Shown here one piece after another: positions 55,583 to 64,000 of a stretch of 64,000 bases of DNA (position 1 is the stretch's first letter; each line of letters opens with the position of its first letter). The notes beneath the pieces were generated by a model. The model saw only the letters and a program-made list of their open reading frames with translations, did no database searches and had not been told where the DNA came from. Source of the DNA: Aliivibrio_A kagoshimensis (GTDB lineage Bacteria > Pseudomonadota > Gammaproteobacteria > Enterobacterales > Vibrionaceae); contig NZ_JAKJSQ010000015.1 of NCBI RefSeq assembly GCF_050337105.1, positions 8,154 through 72,153 of the forward strand. The letters run 5' to 3'. Position numbers and translations under genes: made by a program.

Positions 55583-58500
55583 AGCGAAGCCTCTTCATTT
55601 GCTTGGGTAGCCACTTCTTTCATCAGATCGTTGAACATATTCAAATAGACGGGTTGTTTGTATTTCGCAGACCAGCGTCCACCAATCGCACTATCAATCA
55701 TGTCCAGCAAGATCTTCTGTGCTCGGTCAAGACGCTCTTGAGTTAATGTCGAACCGATTAATGCATTCTCAACCTCAATCAAACGCTGTGGTTTGCTAAA
55801 TAGTGCGCCATCCACCAAATGACAGAAATCAACCTTAGCTTGCTCATCAAATCCGATGATACAAGTCAAACTCAAACGGGTAATATTAAGCGCATTACGA
55901 CGACCTAATTGGCTGTATTTTTCGATGAAGGTTTTGTTCGGTTGTGCGTTGATTAACTGCTTAGGAATAATGATGCGGGTTAATAACTCCCCGCTCTCGA
56001 GCGCCGTGCGGTACGTGCCAGTAACAAACTCGGTGATCGGCATTTTACGAACATGGTTTGCGCTACGAAGCTCCACTTGGGCGTTATAAGCGATCAATGG
56101 CGGCAATGAGTCAGCACAAGGGGCTGCGTTCACAATATTACCACCCACTGTGGCTCGGTTACGGATCTGATTCGAACCAATGGTGTGCGCCGCCGTTGCC
56201 AGCAGCTGGAAGTATTGCTGAATAGCAGGGTGCTTCACTAAGCGGTTGAAGTTTACCCCTGAGCCAACAATCACCTCACTCTCCGTCTCCACGATCTCAC
56301 TTAACCCTTCCAGGTTCGCGATATTGACCAGTGTCGACTGTTCGGCATGCAAACGGGCTTGAACCAATACATCGGTTCCTCCCGCAATGGGTTTGATGTC
56401 GCCTCTCTCCATCAAGGTAAGGGCGTGATTCAGTGAGTCAGGGTTGATCAATTTGAGGCCGGTAATGCGTTGAGTCTGTTTTTTCTGCTCGCTGGTTGCT
56501 AACAGCTCACTCTGACGAACTGGTTTTTTCAAATTGTAACCCAGTACTACCTGTTCTAACGTAAGAGGTAGCTGTCTAAAACGTTGGTTAAGGGCAAAAC
56601 TAACCGCATTATTAATCGCTGCTGCCGCTAGTTCTGTCGCTGGTTCACCAATACTTTTCGCGCCAAATGGGCCGCCAACATCATAGTTTTCCACCGCGAT
56701 AATATTGATGTTAGGGATATCTTTAATGGTTGGTAGTAGGTAGCTATCAAAGTTTTCTGACTTCAATTCGCCATTCTCAATGTTGTAATCTTCTAATACG
56801 CCCAGACCAAAGCCTTGAGCGATACCACCAGTTACCTGTCCTTCAAACCCAATCTGGTTAATTACCTGACCAACATCATGTGCTGCCGTAATATTCAGTA
56901 AGTCGATTTTGCCCGTACTTGTATTGACTTTTAGCTCAACCACCTGACACGCGTAAACCCAAGTGAAATATGGGCTGCCACTGCCTTTCTCTTCATCCCA
57001 ACTGATATCAGGTTGATCAAACCAACCATACGCCGCTAAGTTGACTCCCGCCCACTTCGCTTTGTTCACCGCATAGGCGAAGGTGACCGAGTGATCAGGT
57101 TGGTTTATGTTTCTGATTTCGCCATTCACCCACTGTGTCTCTTCCAATGAGCACACTGCTAACTCTTCAGCTATCACCTCATAGATTCGGGCCTTTACCG
57201 TTTCAGCGCCCTGTTTAATAGCGTTACCGCCAGTAACCGTCGCGCGTGAAGCGACTGTTGGCCCCCCATCGGAGATCATAGATGTTGGTGGTTCAGTAAA
57301 GCTTATCTCATCTAGGCTAACGCCAAACACTTCCGCCACGATCAGTACCATGGTGGTCTGTAATCCTTGGCCATTCTCACACACACCTGTTGAGATGTTT
57401 ATACTGCCATCACTGTTCACAGAAACCAATCCTGACGAGGTATCGACCCCTTCAGCTCCCATAGAACAACCGCGATAACTCACGGCCAAACCGATTCCAT
57501 ATTTATTCGGGTCATCCGACGCATTTAGGGCTTTAAAGGTTTCAATTTTTTCAAGGTAGTTGGATTTTTCAGCGGCTTTTTCTAACACTTCATCAACGGA
57601 TACCGTGTGATTACTAAACTGCTGATTAGTAATACTGTGTCCATCTTGTTTAATGGCATTTCTGCTTCTCACCTCAAGGGCACTGATACCACATATCTGT
57701 GCGATTTCATCCATGAGTGACTCGTTAGCGTAAACGATTTGTGGGGAGCCAAATCCACGCATAGCACCTGAATAGGTGTTATTGGTATAGACGCCTTGAA
57801 CATCCACACGCACGTTCTCAATATCGTAGGGACCAGCAGCTTGTACCACAGAACGCCACGTTACAAATGGCGTACACGCAGCATAAGCACCACTGTCTGC
57901 AATGATGTTGATTTTCATCCCTTCAATTTTTCCATCACGATTGAAACCCACTTTGTAGGTCATGTGATAAGGGTGACGCTTGCTACTTTCTACAATGGAT
58001 TGCTCACGAGTATAGGTAAATTTAACCGCTCTTTTTGTCAGCATGGCCATTAAACCGGCACGACAAGATAAATGATCGATGGTGTCATCTTTACCACCAA
58101 ACGACCCCCCCATGACGGCTCGTCGTACATCCACTTTTGATTGATTAAGCCCAAGGTAACTGGCTACAAATCCTCTTACTCGGTGAGGGTTTTGAATTGA
58201 TCCCGTTAGAATGACATCACTATTGGTAGGATCGATATATGCGGTGATTGATTCAGGCTCAATGTAGGCATGCTCTTGGAAGCCAATCTGATAGACCCGT
58301 TCAATCACTTGATCCGCTTTAGACAGTCCCAGTTCAATATCACCACGTTCGGTATGATGCTTGGCGACCACGTTAGACTCTTTGTCTGGGTGGATTAACC
58401 TTGCGTCTTCCTTTAATGCTTCGTGCACATCGGTGATAGGGAGATACGGTTCATACTCTACAACAATGGCATCCACCGCCTGACAAGCGATTTCATAGGT

Positions 58501-58821
58501 TTCAGCCGCAACAATGGCAACCACATCACCCATGAAGCATACTTCATCATTTACAAGCGGCAGATAATCTCTAATGATCACTCCAGCAGTAGGGTCACCC
58601 GGAATATCGTTAAAACAGGCGATACGGGCCACGCCTGGAATTTTTTCAGCCTCGGATATGTCTACTTTACTGATCTTTCCTGCAGGAATGTCGGCATATC
58701 GACAGACACCATAAAGCATATCCGACAATTGGATATCATTGCCATATATTGCCGTTCCTTCCACTTTCTCTTGACCATCAACACGAGTTACACGCTTACC
58801 AATTTGATTAAAGCCACTCAT
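55579..58821 (-). CDS. Fused molybdenum- and FAD-binding xanthine dehydrogenase-like protein
   Basis: The product is 1080 residues. Residues 1 to about 765 are the molybdopterin subunit (KRVTRVDGQEKVEGTAIYGND, GGSFGGKDDTIDHL, SGAMRGFGSPQ, CENGQGLQ, and catalytic Glu in GAKSIGEPA). After a short linker, about 795 to 1075 is a full FAD-binding subunit (PIAGGTDVLVQARLH, NQIRNRATVGGNIVNAAPCADSLPP). The fusion corresponds to xdhA joined to xdhB, with the 2Fe-2S gene following separately. Eukaryotic xanthine dehydrogenase has FeS-FAD-Mo order, so this is a different arrangement. AAGGAACATTCA precedes the ATG. The enzyme is predicted to oxidise a purine or related heterocycle. Confidence 0.9.
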   Translation of the reverse strand: MSGFNQIGKRVTRVDGQEKVEGTAIYGNDIQLSDMLYGVCRYADIPAGKISKVDISEAEKIPGVARIACFNDIPGDPTAGVIIRDYLPLVNDEVCFMGDVVAIVAAETYEIACQAVDAIVVEYEPYLPITDVHEALKEDARLIHPDKESNVVAKHHTERGDIELGLSKADQVIERVYQIGFQEHAYIEPESITAYIDPTNSDVILTGSIQNPHRVRGFVASYLGLNQSKVDVRRAVMGGSFGGKDDTIDHLSCRAGLMAMLTKRAVKFTYTREQSIVESSKRHPYHMTYKVGFNRDGKIEGMKINIIADSGAYAACTPFVTWRSVVQAAGPYDIENVRVDVQGVYTNNTYSGAMRGFGSPQIVYANESLMDEIAQICGISALEVRSRNAIKQDGHSITNQQFSNHTVSVDEVLEKAAEKSNYLEKIETFKALNASDDPNKYGIGLAVSYRGCSMGAEGVDTSSGLVSVNSDGSINISTGVCENGQGLQTTMVLIVAEVFGVSLDEISFTEPPTSMISDGGPTVASRATVTGGNAIKQGAETVKARIYEVIAEELAVCSLEETQWVNGEIRNINQPDHSVTFAYAVNKAKWAGVNLAAYGWFDQPDISWDEEKGSGSPYFTWVYACQVVELKVNTSTGKIDLLNITAAHDVGQVINQIGFEGQVTGGIAQGFGLGVLEDYNIENGELKSENFDSYLLPTIKDIPNINIIAVENYDVGGPFGAKSIGEPATELAAAAINNAVSFALNQRFRQLPLTLEQVVLGYNLKKPVRQSELLATSEQKKQTQRITGLKLINPDSLNHALTLMERGDIKPIAGGTDVLVQARLHAEQSTLVNIANLEGLSEIVETESEVIVGSGVNFNRLVKHPAIQQYFQLLATAAHTIGSNQIRNRATVGGNIVNAAPCADSLPPLIAYNAQVELRSANHVRKMPITEFVTGTYRTALESGELLTRIIIPKQLINAQPNKTFIEKYSQLGRRNALNITRLSLTCIIGFDEQAKVDFCHLVDGALFSKPQRLIEVENALIGSTLTQERLDRAQKILLDMIDSAIGGRWSAKYKQPVYLNMFNDLMKEVATQANEEASL

Positions 58822-59057
58822 TGAATGTTCCTTCTCAACGTCATTTTGAAAAAGTACTGTCTAAGCTACTAAGCACACTAAATAGAGTACTAGGCAGATT
58901 TCAGGCCCACTTTTATAAAAATGAAAACATTTACGAAGGAATGTGATTTGTAACGGTTTTTTTTTTAATTTTTGCGGTTTTTTTTGATGCAGGAGGCGAA
59001 TTTTTAAACAGTGGGAAATTTTAGGATTGGTGAAATTTATGGTATCAAAATGATAAT

Positions 59058-59080
59058 CGCTGCTCATAATGATAGCAGCG
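59058..59080 (-). terminator. Hairpin terminator after mocA
   Basis: CGCTGCT and AGCAGCG form a 7-bp stem; ATTATCATTTTG follows on the minus strand. It lies seven bases after the mocA stop. The T-run is weak. Confidence 0.6.
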
Positions 59081-59086
59081 GGGCTA

Positions 59087-59668
59087 TCACTGATTCTCTA
59101 ATAGGTATTGATACGCTTCGGGAGTATCAACGTCTTGATATATCTGTGTACACTGCAGCGACAAATAACAAACATCCTTTTGATTTATAACTTTTTTCAT
59201 CTTCCCATCTCGTGACTGAGACACAATATCAGCGATCAATTGTGCACTAAGGAGAACCGGATGCCCTGCTTTGTGCTTGGTACCTGGAAACAACGTATAA
59301 TCGCCACGATTATTCCACAGTTCTTGGTAAGTATCGCGTTCGATACAGGGCATATCTCCATGACAAATAAAGAAATAATCCCCTTTGACTTGCTGCACAC
59401 CCAGCTGAATTGAGCCAAACATTCCTTGTTGATAATGAGGGTTCATCACGACTAATACATCACGATTATCTTGGTATCGTTGTTGCAACTCTTCACCACG
59501 ATAGCCTGCAACGACAATGACTCGACTACAAAAAGTAAGTGCATTTTCAATACTTTGGTCAAGGATTGTTTGCCCTTTGTAAGGTAGCATCAATTTCCAT
59601 TGCCCCATTCTCGATGAGAGTCCTGCAGCGGGCATCACGCACTCTATGGGGGTCTCTGTTCTTTTCAT
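59087..59668 (-). CDS. mocA: MocA-like molybdenum cofactor cytidylyltransferase
   Basis: This is a cytoplasmic nucleotidyltransferase of 193 residues (E. coli MocA 192). The nucleotide-binding N-terminus is CVMPAAGLSSRMGQWKLMLPYKG, followed by VVVAGYRGEEL, FFICHGDMPCI and HPVLLS. It converts molybdopterin cofactor to the cytosine dinucleotide form used by xanthine-dehydrogenase-family enzymes. ATG 59668 is preceded by AGAGAAG; an in-frame start at 59797 would extend into the divergent yqeC gene. Its chemistry is needed by all three hydroxylases in this island. Confidence 0.88.
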   Translation of the reverse strand: MKRTETPIECVMPAAGLSSRMGQWKLMLPYKGQTILDQSIENALTFCSRVIVVAGYRGEELQQRYQDNRDVLVVMNPHYQQGMFGSIQLGVQQVKGDYFFICHGDMPCIERDTYQELWNNRGDYTLFPGTKHKAGHPVLLSAQLIADIVSQSRDGKMKKVINQKDVCYLSLQCTQIYQDVDTPEAYQYLLENQ

Positions 59669-59709
59669 TGGCTTCTCTATTAAGGCTACATTATGGTTAC
59701 GGTACTGCG

Positions 59710-60573
59710 ATGACTGAATTAAAAAGGCAACTACCCTCTCTATTCCCTTTGGTAATACCTGCAGTGGATCCTTTGGCTGCGCCCCTTGTAATCTCACTAG
59801 TGGGCGGTGGCGGTAAGACTAGCTCGGCTTTTTGGTTAGCGCGGCAATGTCAACAAGCAGGTCACTGTGTTTTGGTCACGACCACCACAAAAATGTACAT
59901 GCCAGAATCGCACCAAGCTGATCATTTTGTTAGTGACGAAAGTATAAACAATCACATTGATAGCTCATTAAACCATTACTCAAGCTCAACCTTATTATCT
60001 CGCCTTCAACAGCAAAAACATGAGGCTTCAATCACATTTTGTTTTCAACAATGCGTCCATTCACCCTCAGATTCTTTTGATAAAAAAGTGACCGGTGTCA
60101 CCCCGAATCTGATTGACGATCTTAAAAGTAAATCCCCTTTCACAGTTTTAATTATTGAATCGGATGGCGCCAAGCATAGACCAATAAAAGCCCCGTCTAG
60201 GCATGAGCCTTGCATTCCTCTCTCTACAGATATCGTCGTTGGCGTCACAGGTGCAGAGTGTATCAATCGATACGCCGATCCTATGAACATTCATCGCTGG
60301 GATTGTTTTTCTCTTATTACTCAATGCCAAGCGCAAGATGAGATTGATCATCGCGTATTGAGTCAGTTACTAGAACATCCAGATGGCATGTTTAAACAGG
60401 CACCTGTCAACGCCGTCAAGATTTGGTTAATTAATAAAGTCGACTTAGCGTGCAGTTATCAACAGATAAAAGAGACCGCTGTAGACGTCTTTAACCAAGT
60501 TAAACAACTTGACGAGGTTTGGTTAGCTGCCATGCAGGACCAGACGCCAATAAAGGAGTTAATGAAGAGGTAG
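59710..60573 (+). CDS. yqeC: YqeC, selenium-dependent molybdenum hydroxylase accessory protein
   Basis: The product is about 287 residues from ATG 59710 (MTELKRQL). It has a P-loop-like VISLVGGGGKTSSAFWLA near residue 35, then VLVTTTTKMYMP, FTVLIIESDGAKHRPIKAP and VVGVTGAECI, which are typical YqeC segments. YqeC is a marker gene for selenium-dependent molybdenum hydroxylases; its biochemical role is not established. No good ribosome site is visible, so the start is moderately certain. It is divergent from mocA with only 41 bases between the starts, so promoters must overlap the coding sequences. yqeB follows after 36 bases. Confidence 0.85.
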   Translation: MTELKRQLPSLFPLVIPAVDPLAAPLVISLVGGGGKTSSAFWLARQCQQAGHCVLVTTTTKMYMPESHQADHFVSDESINNHIDSSLNHYSSSTLLSRLQQQKHEASITFCFQQCVHSPSDSFDKKVTGVTPNLIDDLKSKSPFTVLIIESDGAKHRPIKAPSRHEPCIPLSTDIVVGVTGAECINRYADPMNIHRWDCFSLITQCQAQDEIDHRVLSQLLEHPDGMFKQAPVNAVKIWLINKVDLACSYQQIKETAVDVFNQVKQLDEVWLAAMQDQTPIKELMKR

Positions 60574-60609
60574 TTCACACTGCCTCATTCATGCATTGAG
60601 GTCGTTTTA

Positions 60610-62208
60610 ATGAATATTTTTAGCCAAGCAGCTCTACTTGAACAGAATAATACTCCCTTTGCTTTAACCAATATTATTGAAACATCGGGTTCTTCACCAC
60701 GTCACACAGGCCAAATGATCGTCAAAGAAGACGGGTCAATTATTGGGACCGTAGGTGGAGGAATGATTGAACGCTACGTGATAGAGCAAGCGGTTGAAGC
60801 CATTGCAGCACGCGAGCCGCGAGTAGTTAAAGGAAGAATGACCCGCTCAGGACCTGAAGCAATGGACATGGATTGCGGTGGCTCAATGACGGTCTCTATT
60901 GATGTTCATGGTTTACGCCCCTCTTTATTGCTCGTTGGTGCAGGTCACGTAAACCGCTCCGTCGCCCACGCCGCTCATGTTCTTGGCTTTGATATTACCG
61001 TTGCTGACGCCTATGAAGAGAGCCTATCTCCTGGCTACTTCCCCGAAGGAACCAAGCGAGTTCTAGGCGATACTATGGAAGATGCCATCTCTAAATTGAA
61101 CATCACCAGCGACAGTTTTGTCGTCATCGCGACCAACCATCAAGATCAAGATGCGATTTCTTCAATTGTGAAACACAAAACTAAATACATTGGTTTAATG
61201 GCCAGTCGTCGAAAAGTCCAAACCCTGTTTAACCACCTTAGAAAATGTAACGTCAGCAATGAGCTTATTGGTGCCATCCACTCACCAGTAGGCTTTAACA
61301 TCGGCGCGGAAACACCAGAAGAGATCGCCATCAGTGTTATGGCGGAAGTGTTAAAAGTAAAAAACAGCTCTGCTGGTGGATTATTAAAAGATGATGTTCG
61401 AGTTAACCGCAACAAATTGATGCTGATCCGCGGTGCCGGAGACATTGCAACGGGTGTCGCAGTCCGTCTTCACAATTGCGGGTTTAAGGTGGTTATGACC
61501 GACATCGCTCAACCTACGGTGATTCGTTGTACTGTTTCATTTGCACAAGCCTTGTACGGAGAGCCCGTTCAAGTTGAGGGCATAACCGCACAAAAAGCCA
61601 GCAGTTGTCAGCAAGTCTACGCCATTTTAGACGCTGGAAATATTCCCGTCATGGTGGACGAAGAGTGTTGCACATTAAGCAGTTTAAAGCCCACCTTTGT
61701 GGTGGATGCTATTCTTGCTAAACGTAATCTGGGTACCACTAAAGATATGGCGCCGATTACTATCGCGTTGGGGCCTGGTTTTAATGCGGGCGTAGATTGT
61801 CATGCGGTTATCGAAACGAATCGCGGACACAAATTAGGCCGTGTGATTTATCAAGGTGAAACCCAAGCCAATACTGGAATTCCGGGCAACATTGCCGGTT
61901 ATACCCATCAGCGCGTCATTCGTTCTCCTTGCGATGGTGTAATGCATAACCACGTTGAACTGGGAGACATTGTGACAGAAGGAGACATCATTGCTCATGT
62001 GGCAGATACCCCAATCGCAGCGCCACTGAGTGGCATGGTGCGCGGGCTACTTAATCCAGGTTTGACCGTGACCGAAGGGTTTAAAATTGGAGACATTGAT
62101 CCTAGAGGTGTGGAGGCTGACTTCACTACGGTATCAGACAAAGCCCGTGCGATTGCTGGAAGTGTACTGGAAGCTGCACTCTATTTAGAGCGAACCACAC
62201 AATTATAA
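60610..62208 (+). CDS. yqeB: YqeB, XdhC-like selenium-dependent hydroxylase maturation protein
   Basis: The product is 532 residues with two parts. Residues 1 to about 255 are an XdhC/CoxI-like domain (FALTNIIETSGSSPRHTGQMIV, GTVGGGMIERYVI, then a Rossmann segment LLLVGAGHVNRSVAHAA). Residues about 265-532 are the YqeB-specific domain (IRGAGDIATGVAVRLHNCGF, ALGPGFNAGVDCHAVIETNRGH and a lipoyl-like PCDGVMHNHVELGDIV). XdhC proteins insert a sulfido ligand at molybdenum; YqeB is thought to act in the selenium version. GAGGTCGTTTTA precedes the ATG. It is followed within 20 bases by two small membrane genes. Confidence 0.9.
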   Translation: MNIFSQAALLEQNNTPFALTNIIETSGSSPRHTGQMIVKEDGSIIGTVGGGMIERYVIEQAVEAIAAREPRVVKGRMTRSGPEAMDMDCGGSMTVSIDVHGLRPSLLLVGAGHVNRSVAHAAHVLGFDITVADAYEESLSPGYFPEGTKRVLGDTMEDAISKLNITSDSFVVIATNHQDQDAISSIVKHKTKYIGLMASRRKVQTLFNHLRKCNVSNELIGAIHSPVGFNIGAETPEEIAISVMAEVLKVKNSSAGGLLKDDVRVNRNKLMLIRGAGDIATGVAVRLHNCGFKVVMTDIAQPTVIRCTVSFAQALYGEPVQVEGITAQKASSCQQVYAILDAGNIPVMVDEECCTLSSLKPTFVVDAILAKRNLGTTKDMAPITIALGPGFNAGVDCHAVIETNRGHKLGRVIYQGETQANTGIPGNIAGYTHQRVIRSPCDGVMHNHVELGDIVTEGDIIAHVADTPIAAPLSGMVRGLLNPGLTVTEGFKIGDIDPRGVEADFTTVSDKARAIAGSVLEAALYLERTTQL

Positions 62209-62226
62209 CTGAATGAGATTATCATT

Positions 62227-62646
62227 ATGGACAGAGAGTCGATTTTCTATCATATCAATCGTTGTTTACTCATATTCACAGCAGCATCTATCGCCTTAAA
62301 GGGCTTGTTGCAACCGGAATATTTCGCACTATTACTGCAAGACACTGGTTTGGTTTCTACCATGATGTCCAAGCCAATAACGTCGCTACTATCACTAACC
62401 CTTGTCGCCTTAGTGGTGGGTTATCTCACTAAAAAAGTGAGCCTGATCCCTCTATTAGCTGCCATTACCATCTATCTTTCTGTTATAGGGCTGGCACTCT
62501 TTCAAGGGTTAAATATCGACTGTGATTGCTACCAACTTGGCTCCATTGAGTCCACAGTTTACGGTAATATCGCGCCACAATTTTTGGTTATATTAACCCT
62601 AACCTTCGCCACCGCTTTGCCCATTTTATTTTGCAAACGGAAGTAA
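62227..62646 (+). CDS. MauE/DoxX-like redox-associated membrane protein
   Basis: This is a 139-residue inner-membrane protein with four hydrophobic helices (about 12-30, 45-65, 70-93 and 112-133). Between helices 3 and 4 is DCDCYQLGSIEST, a Cys-x-Cys motif as in MauE/DoxX-type proteins that handle periplasmic thiols. Family assignment is by topology and that motif. It lies 18 bases after yqeB and 32 bases before the rhodanese gene on the same strand, which suggests a joint role. A redox or sulfur/selenium relay is an inference. Confidence 0.6.
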   Translation: MDRESIFYHINRCLLIFTAASIALKGLLQPEYFALLLQDTGLVSTMMSKPITSLLSLTLVALVVGYLTKKVSLIPLLAAITIYLSVIGLALFQGLNIDCDCYQLGSIESTVYGNIAPQFLVILTLTFATALPILFCKRK

Positions 62647-62678
62647 TTTAAACCTCATTGATCTTTAAGGACATCGTT

Positions 62679-63242
62679 ATGTTGGCCAGAAAACAGTACG
62701 CTCCAATTCCACCTTGGTTACGAATAGTGATCATCGCAATAGGTGTTGGATTTGCCATTTTTTTACTCTCTACCTCCGCTTTGTTTGTCGATAATAAATA
62801 CCAAGCTGAAGTAAAAAAAGAGTCCATTGCACTTAAACTTCATAACGAAGCGATGTCTGGCCAATATAAGTTAATTGATACCGCAACATTAAAGCAACAG
62901 CTCGACAATAAACAACCGATGTTAATTGTAGATGCGATGCCATTTGAGAAGAGCTACCAAATTGAACATATTCCCACTGCCGTTCAGTTTCTTTTCCCAA
63001 TATCGACCATGGTGAAATGGAACATAGAGGAGACAGGCAATAAAACCATCAATGACTTTACTGCTCTACTTGGTAGCGACAAATCTCAAACATTGGTTTT
63101 CTATTGTGGGTTTGTGAAGTGTGGTCGTAGTCATAATGCTGCATCGTGGGCGATTAAGTTGGGATACACCAATGTCTATCGCTACCCTGGTGGTATTTAC
63201 GCATGGAAAGGCAACAGATACTCCACCATGAGCAGCAATTAA
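62679..63242 (+). CDS. Membrane-anchored rhodanese-domain protein
   Basis: The product is 187 residues. An N-terminal membrane helix (about 14-36) is followed by a rhodanese domain with MLIVDAMPFEKSYQIEHIPTAVQF and the active-site loop FYCGFVKCGRSHNAA: Cys143 is the expected persulfide cysteine, with a second cysteine at 148. The end GGIYAWKGNRY is typical. ATG 62679 has AAGGACATCGTT upstream. By topology the domain probably faces the periplasm. As the last gene of the yqeC-yqeB run it may supply or accept sulfane sulfur or selenium, but this is inference. Confidence 0.82.
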   Translation: MLARKQYAPIPPWLRIVIIAIGVGFAIFLLSTSALFVDNKYQAEVKKESIALKLHNEAMSGQYKLIDTATLKQQLDNKQPMLIVDAMPFEKSYQIEHIPTAVQFLFPISTMVKWNIEETGNKTINDFTALLGSDKSQTLVFYCGFVKCGRSHNAASWAIKLGYTNVYRYPGGIYAWKGNRYSTMSSN

Positions 63243-63250
63243 ACAATGTT

Positions 63251-63285
63251 CACTTCCCGTTTTCATACAGGTTAACGGGAAAGTG
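63251..63285. terminator. Hairpin between converging rhodanese and GNAT genes
   Basis: CACTTCCCGTT pairs with AACGGGAAAGTG with one bulged A. It lies between the two stop codons, with no strong T-run on either side. Confidence 0.5.
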
Positions 63286-63289
63286 TGAG

Positions 63290-63868
63290 TTACTTTGTTG
63301 TTGCCATTACGATCGTTTCATAGGGTATTTTATAAACAACCTCATCGAGCACAATGCCAGCCATCGAGGTTACTTTCAGTTCTTTATATACTTCGCCGCC
63401 CAATGATTCTGCAATTTGTCGACTGGACACATTATCTTTATCCACCGGATATGTCGCGTATTCGAAAACGATATGTTCAACAGCCCAACTCGCAAGGGTC
63501 TTAATTGCTTCTACACCATACTTATGACCATGAGCCCCTTTCTTCAACCAGATGCCAAACTCTGGGGTGCAGTTTTCATCTCGCCCGTGCAGTCCGCAGC
63601 AACCTAAAAACTCATCGGTCTCTGTATTAATGATCACCAAAAACACCTCCTTCCCAAGCGTCATCAACCCTTTTGCATGCTGAATAAAATCCAACGTATC
63701 TTCAATCACTTCTGCGGGCTTTGGCATCATGTAACGGGTAATTTCTGTAGTAAATTCAGTGAATATTTGTTGAGAAAATGACTCATCGATTGATTGTAAG
63801 TGAAGGCGTTCACCACGAATAATTAATGAATTGAAATCGGTGTTATTAGGCTGTTGCAGTTCAAACAT
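63290..63868 (-). CDS. GNAT family N-acetyltransferase (RimJ/RimL type)
   Basis: The product is 192 residues with the GNAT fold: N-terminal RGERLHLQSID, central EFLGCCGLHG and the acetyl-CoA loop region WLKKGAHGHKYGVEAIKTLASWA, then the late conserved VDKDNVSSRQIAESLGG. It would acetylate an amine on a protein, peptide or small molecule; the substrate is unknown. AAGGAG lies 11 bases before the ATG. It is a single gene converging on the purine island and probably unrelated to it. Confidence 0.85.
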   Translation of the reverse strand: MFELQQPNNTDFNSLIIRGERLHLQSIDESFSQQIFTEFTTEITRYMMPKPAEVIEDTLDFIQHAKGLMTLGKEVFLVIINTETDEFLGCCGLHGRDENCTPEFGIWLKKGAHGHKYGVEAIKTLASWAVEHIVFEYATYPVDKDNVSSRQIAESLGGEVYKELKVTSMAGIVLDEVVYKIPYETIVMATTK

Positions 63869-64000
63869 TATCGACTCACTCCTTCAGTGCAGACGTTATC
63901 GTAATTTATTAATTTGAGGTTAAACTACATATTAAATATAAAATAAAGCGTTCCATGTACTTTTACTACTGATAGATATAATACATAACATGCCCATAAC

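Noticed and set aside
58423..58824. A 133-residue ORF on the plus strand
   Set aside because: It is antisense to the start of the fused Mo-FAD gene, and its composition (many His/Ile/Asn) is typical of a shadow frame.
59539..59709. N-terminal extension of yqeC by 57 residues
   Set aside because: The extension lies antisense over mocA, has no ribosome site and no resemblance to YqeC. The ATG at 59710 gives the normal family N-terminus.

Overview
The window reads as chromosomal DNA of a marine gammaproteobacterium, most likely a member of the Vibrionaceae. The base composition is moderately AT-rich. The gene set fits that assignment: a chromosomal 218-residue Qnr pentapeptide protein, a Mn-dependent inorganic pyrophosphatase, an NhaD antiporter, a VC2662/LA_2272-type repeat protein and an Opp operon. 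The genus is an inference from gene content. No tRNA, rRNA, CRISPR array, insertion sequence or prophage was seen. One ambiguous base (N) lies at 36011.

Region 1 (1-20.7 kb) is ordinary housekeeping and transport. It holds a polar amino-acid ABC binding protein and permease, a small outer-membrane barrel, a retropepsin-like lipoprotein and an aromatic/aspartate aminotransferase. These are followed by oppABCDF with a downstream Xaa-Pro aminopeptidase, then azlCD-MFS-qnr as one compact minus-strand run, ppaC, nhaD, and a DUF2946-PepSY pair.

Region 2 (20.7-38.3 kb) is the most unusual part. Eleven minus-strand genes are packed with overlaps or very short gaps. They encode a HEAT-like lipoprotein, a glycine-rich collagen-like secreted protein, a LolD/MacB-type ATPase, two FtsX-type permeases (one apparently lacking its last membrane helix), a 1011-residue WD40-like lipoprotein, a DUF4384 protein, a periplasmic formylglycine-generating-enzyme-like (FGE-like) protein without catalytic cysteines, and three unrecognised exported proteins, one of which carries a second, diverged FGE-like domain. 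Two divergent genes, an LPP20-type lipoprotein and a transglutaminase-like protein, complete the locus. I know of no described system with this composition. The closest analogy is the TagQRST envelope-sensing module of type VI secretion (ATPase, FtsX permease, FGE-like protein, lipoprotein), but no kinase or secretion gene is present here.

Region 3 (38.3-63.2 kb) is a purine catabolism and molybdenum-hydroxylase island. It has two NCS2 purine permeases, guanine deaminase, SsnA and YgfK. It has three distinct xanthine-dehydrogenase-like enzymes: YgfM/XdhD, a three-subunit enzyme, and an enzyme whose Mo and FAD domains are fused in one 1080-residue chain. It also carries the cofactor genes mocA, yqeC and yqeB, the last two being markers of selenium-dependent molybdenum hydroxylases. 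A MauE/DoxX-like membrane protein and a membrane-anchored rhodanese follow yqeB directly and are candidate sulfur or selenium handling partners. The island falls into several terminator-bounded transcription units. The window ends with a GNAT acetyltransferase.
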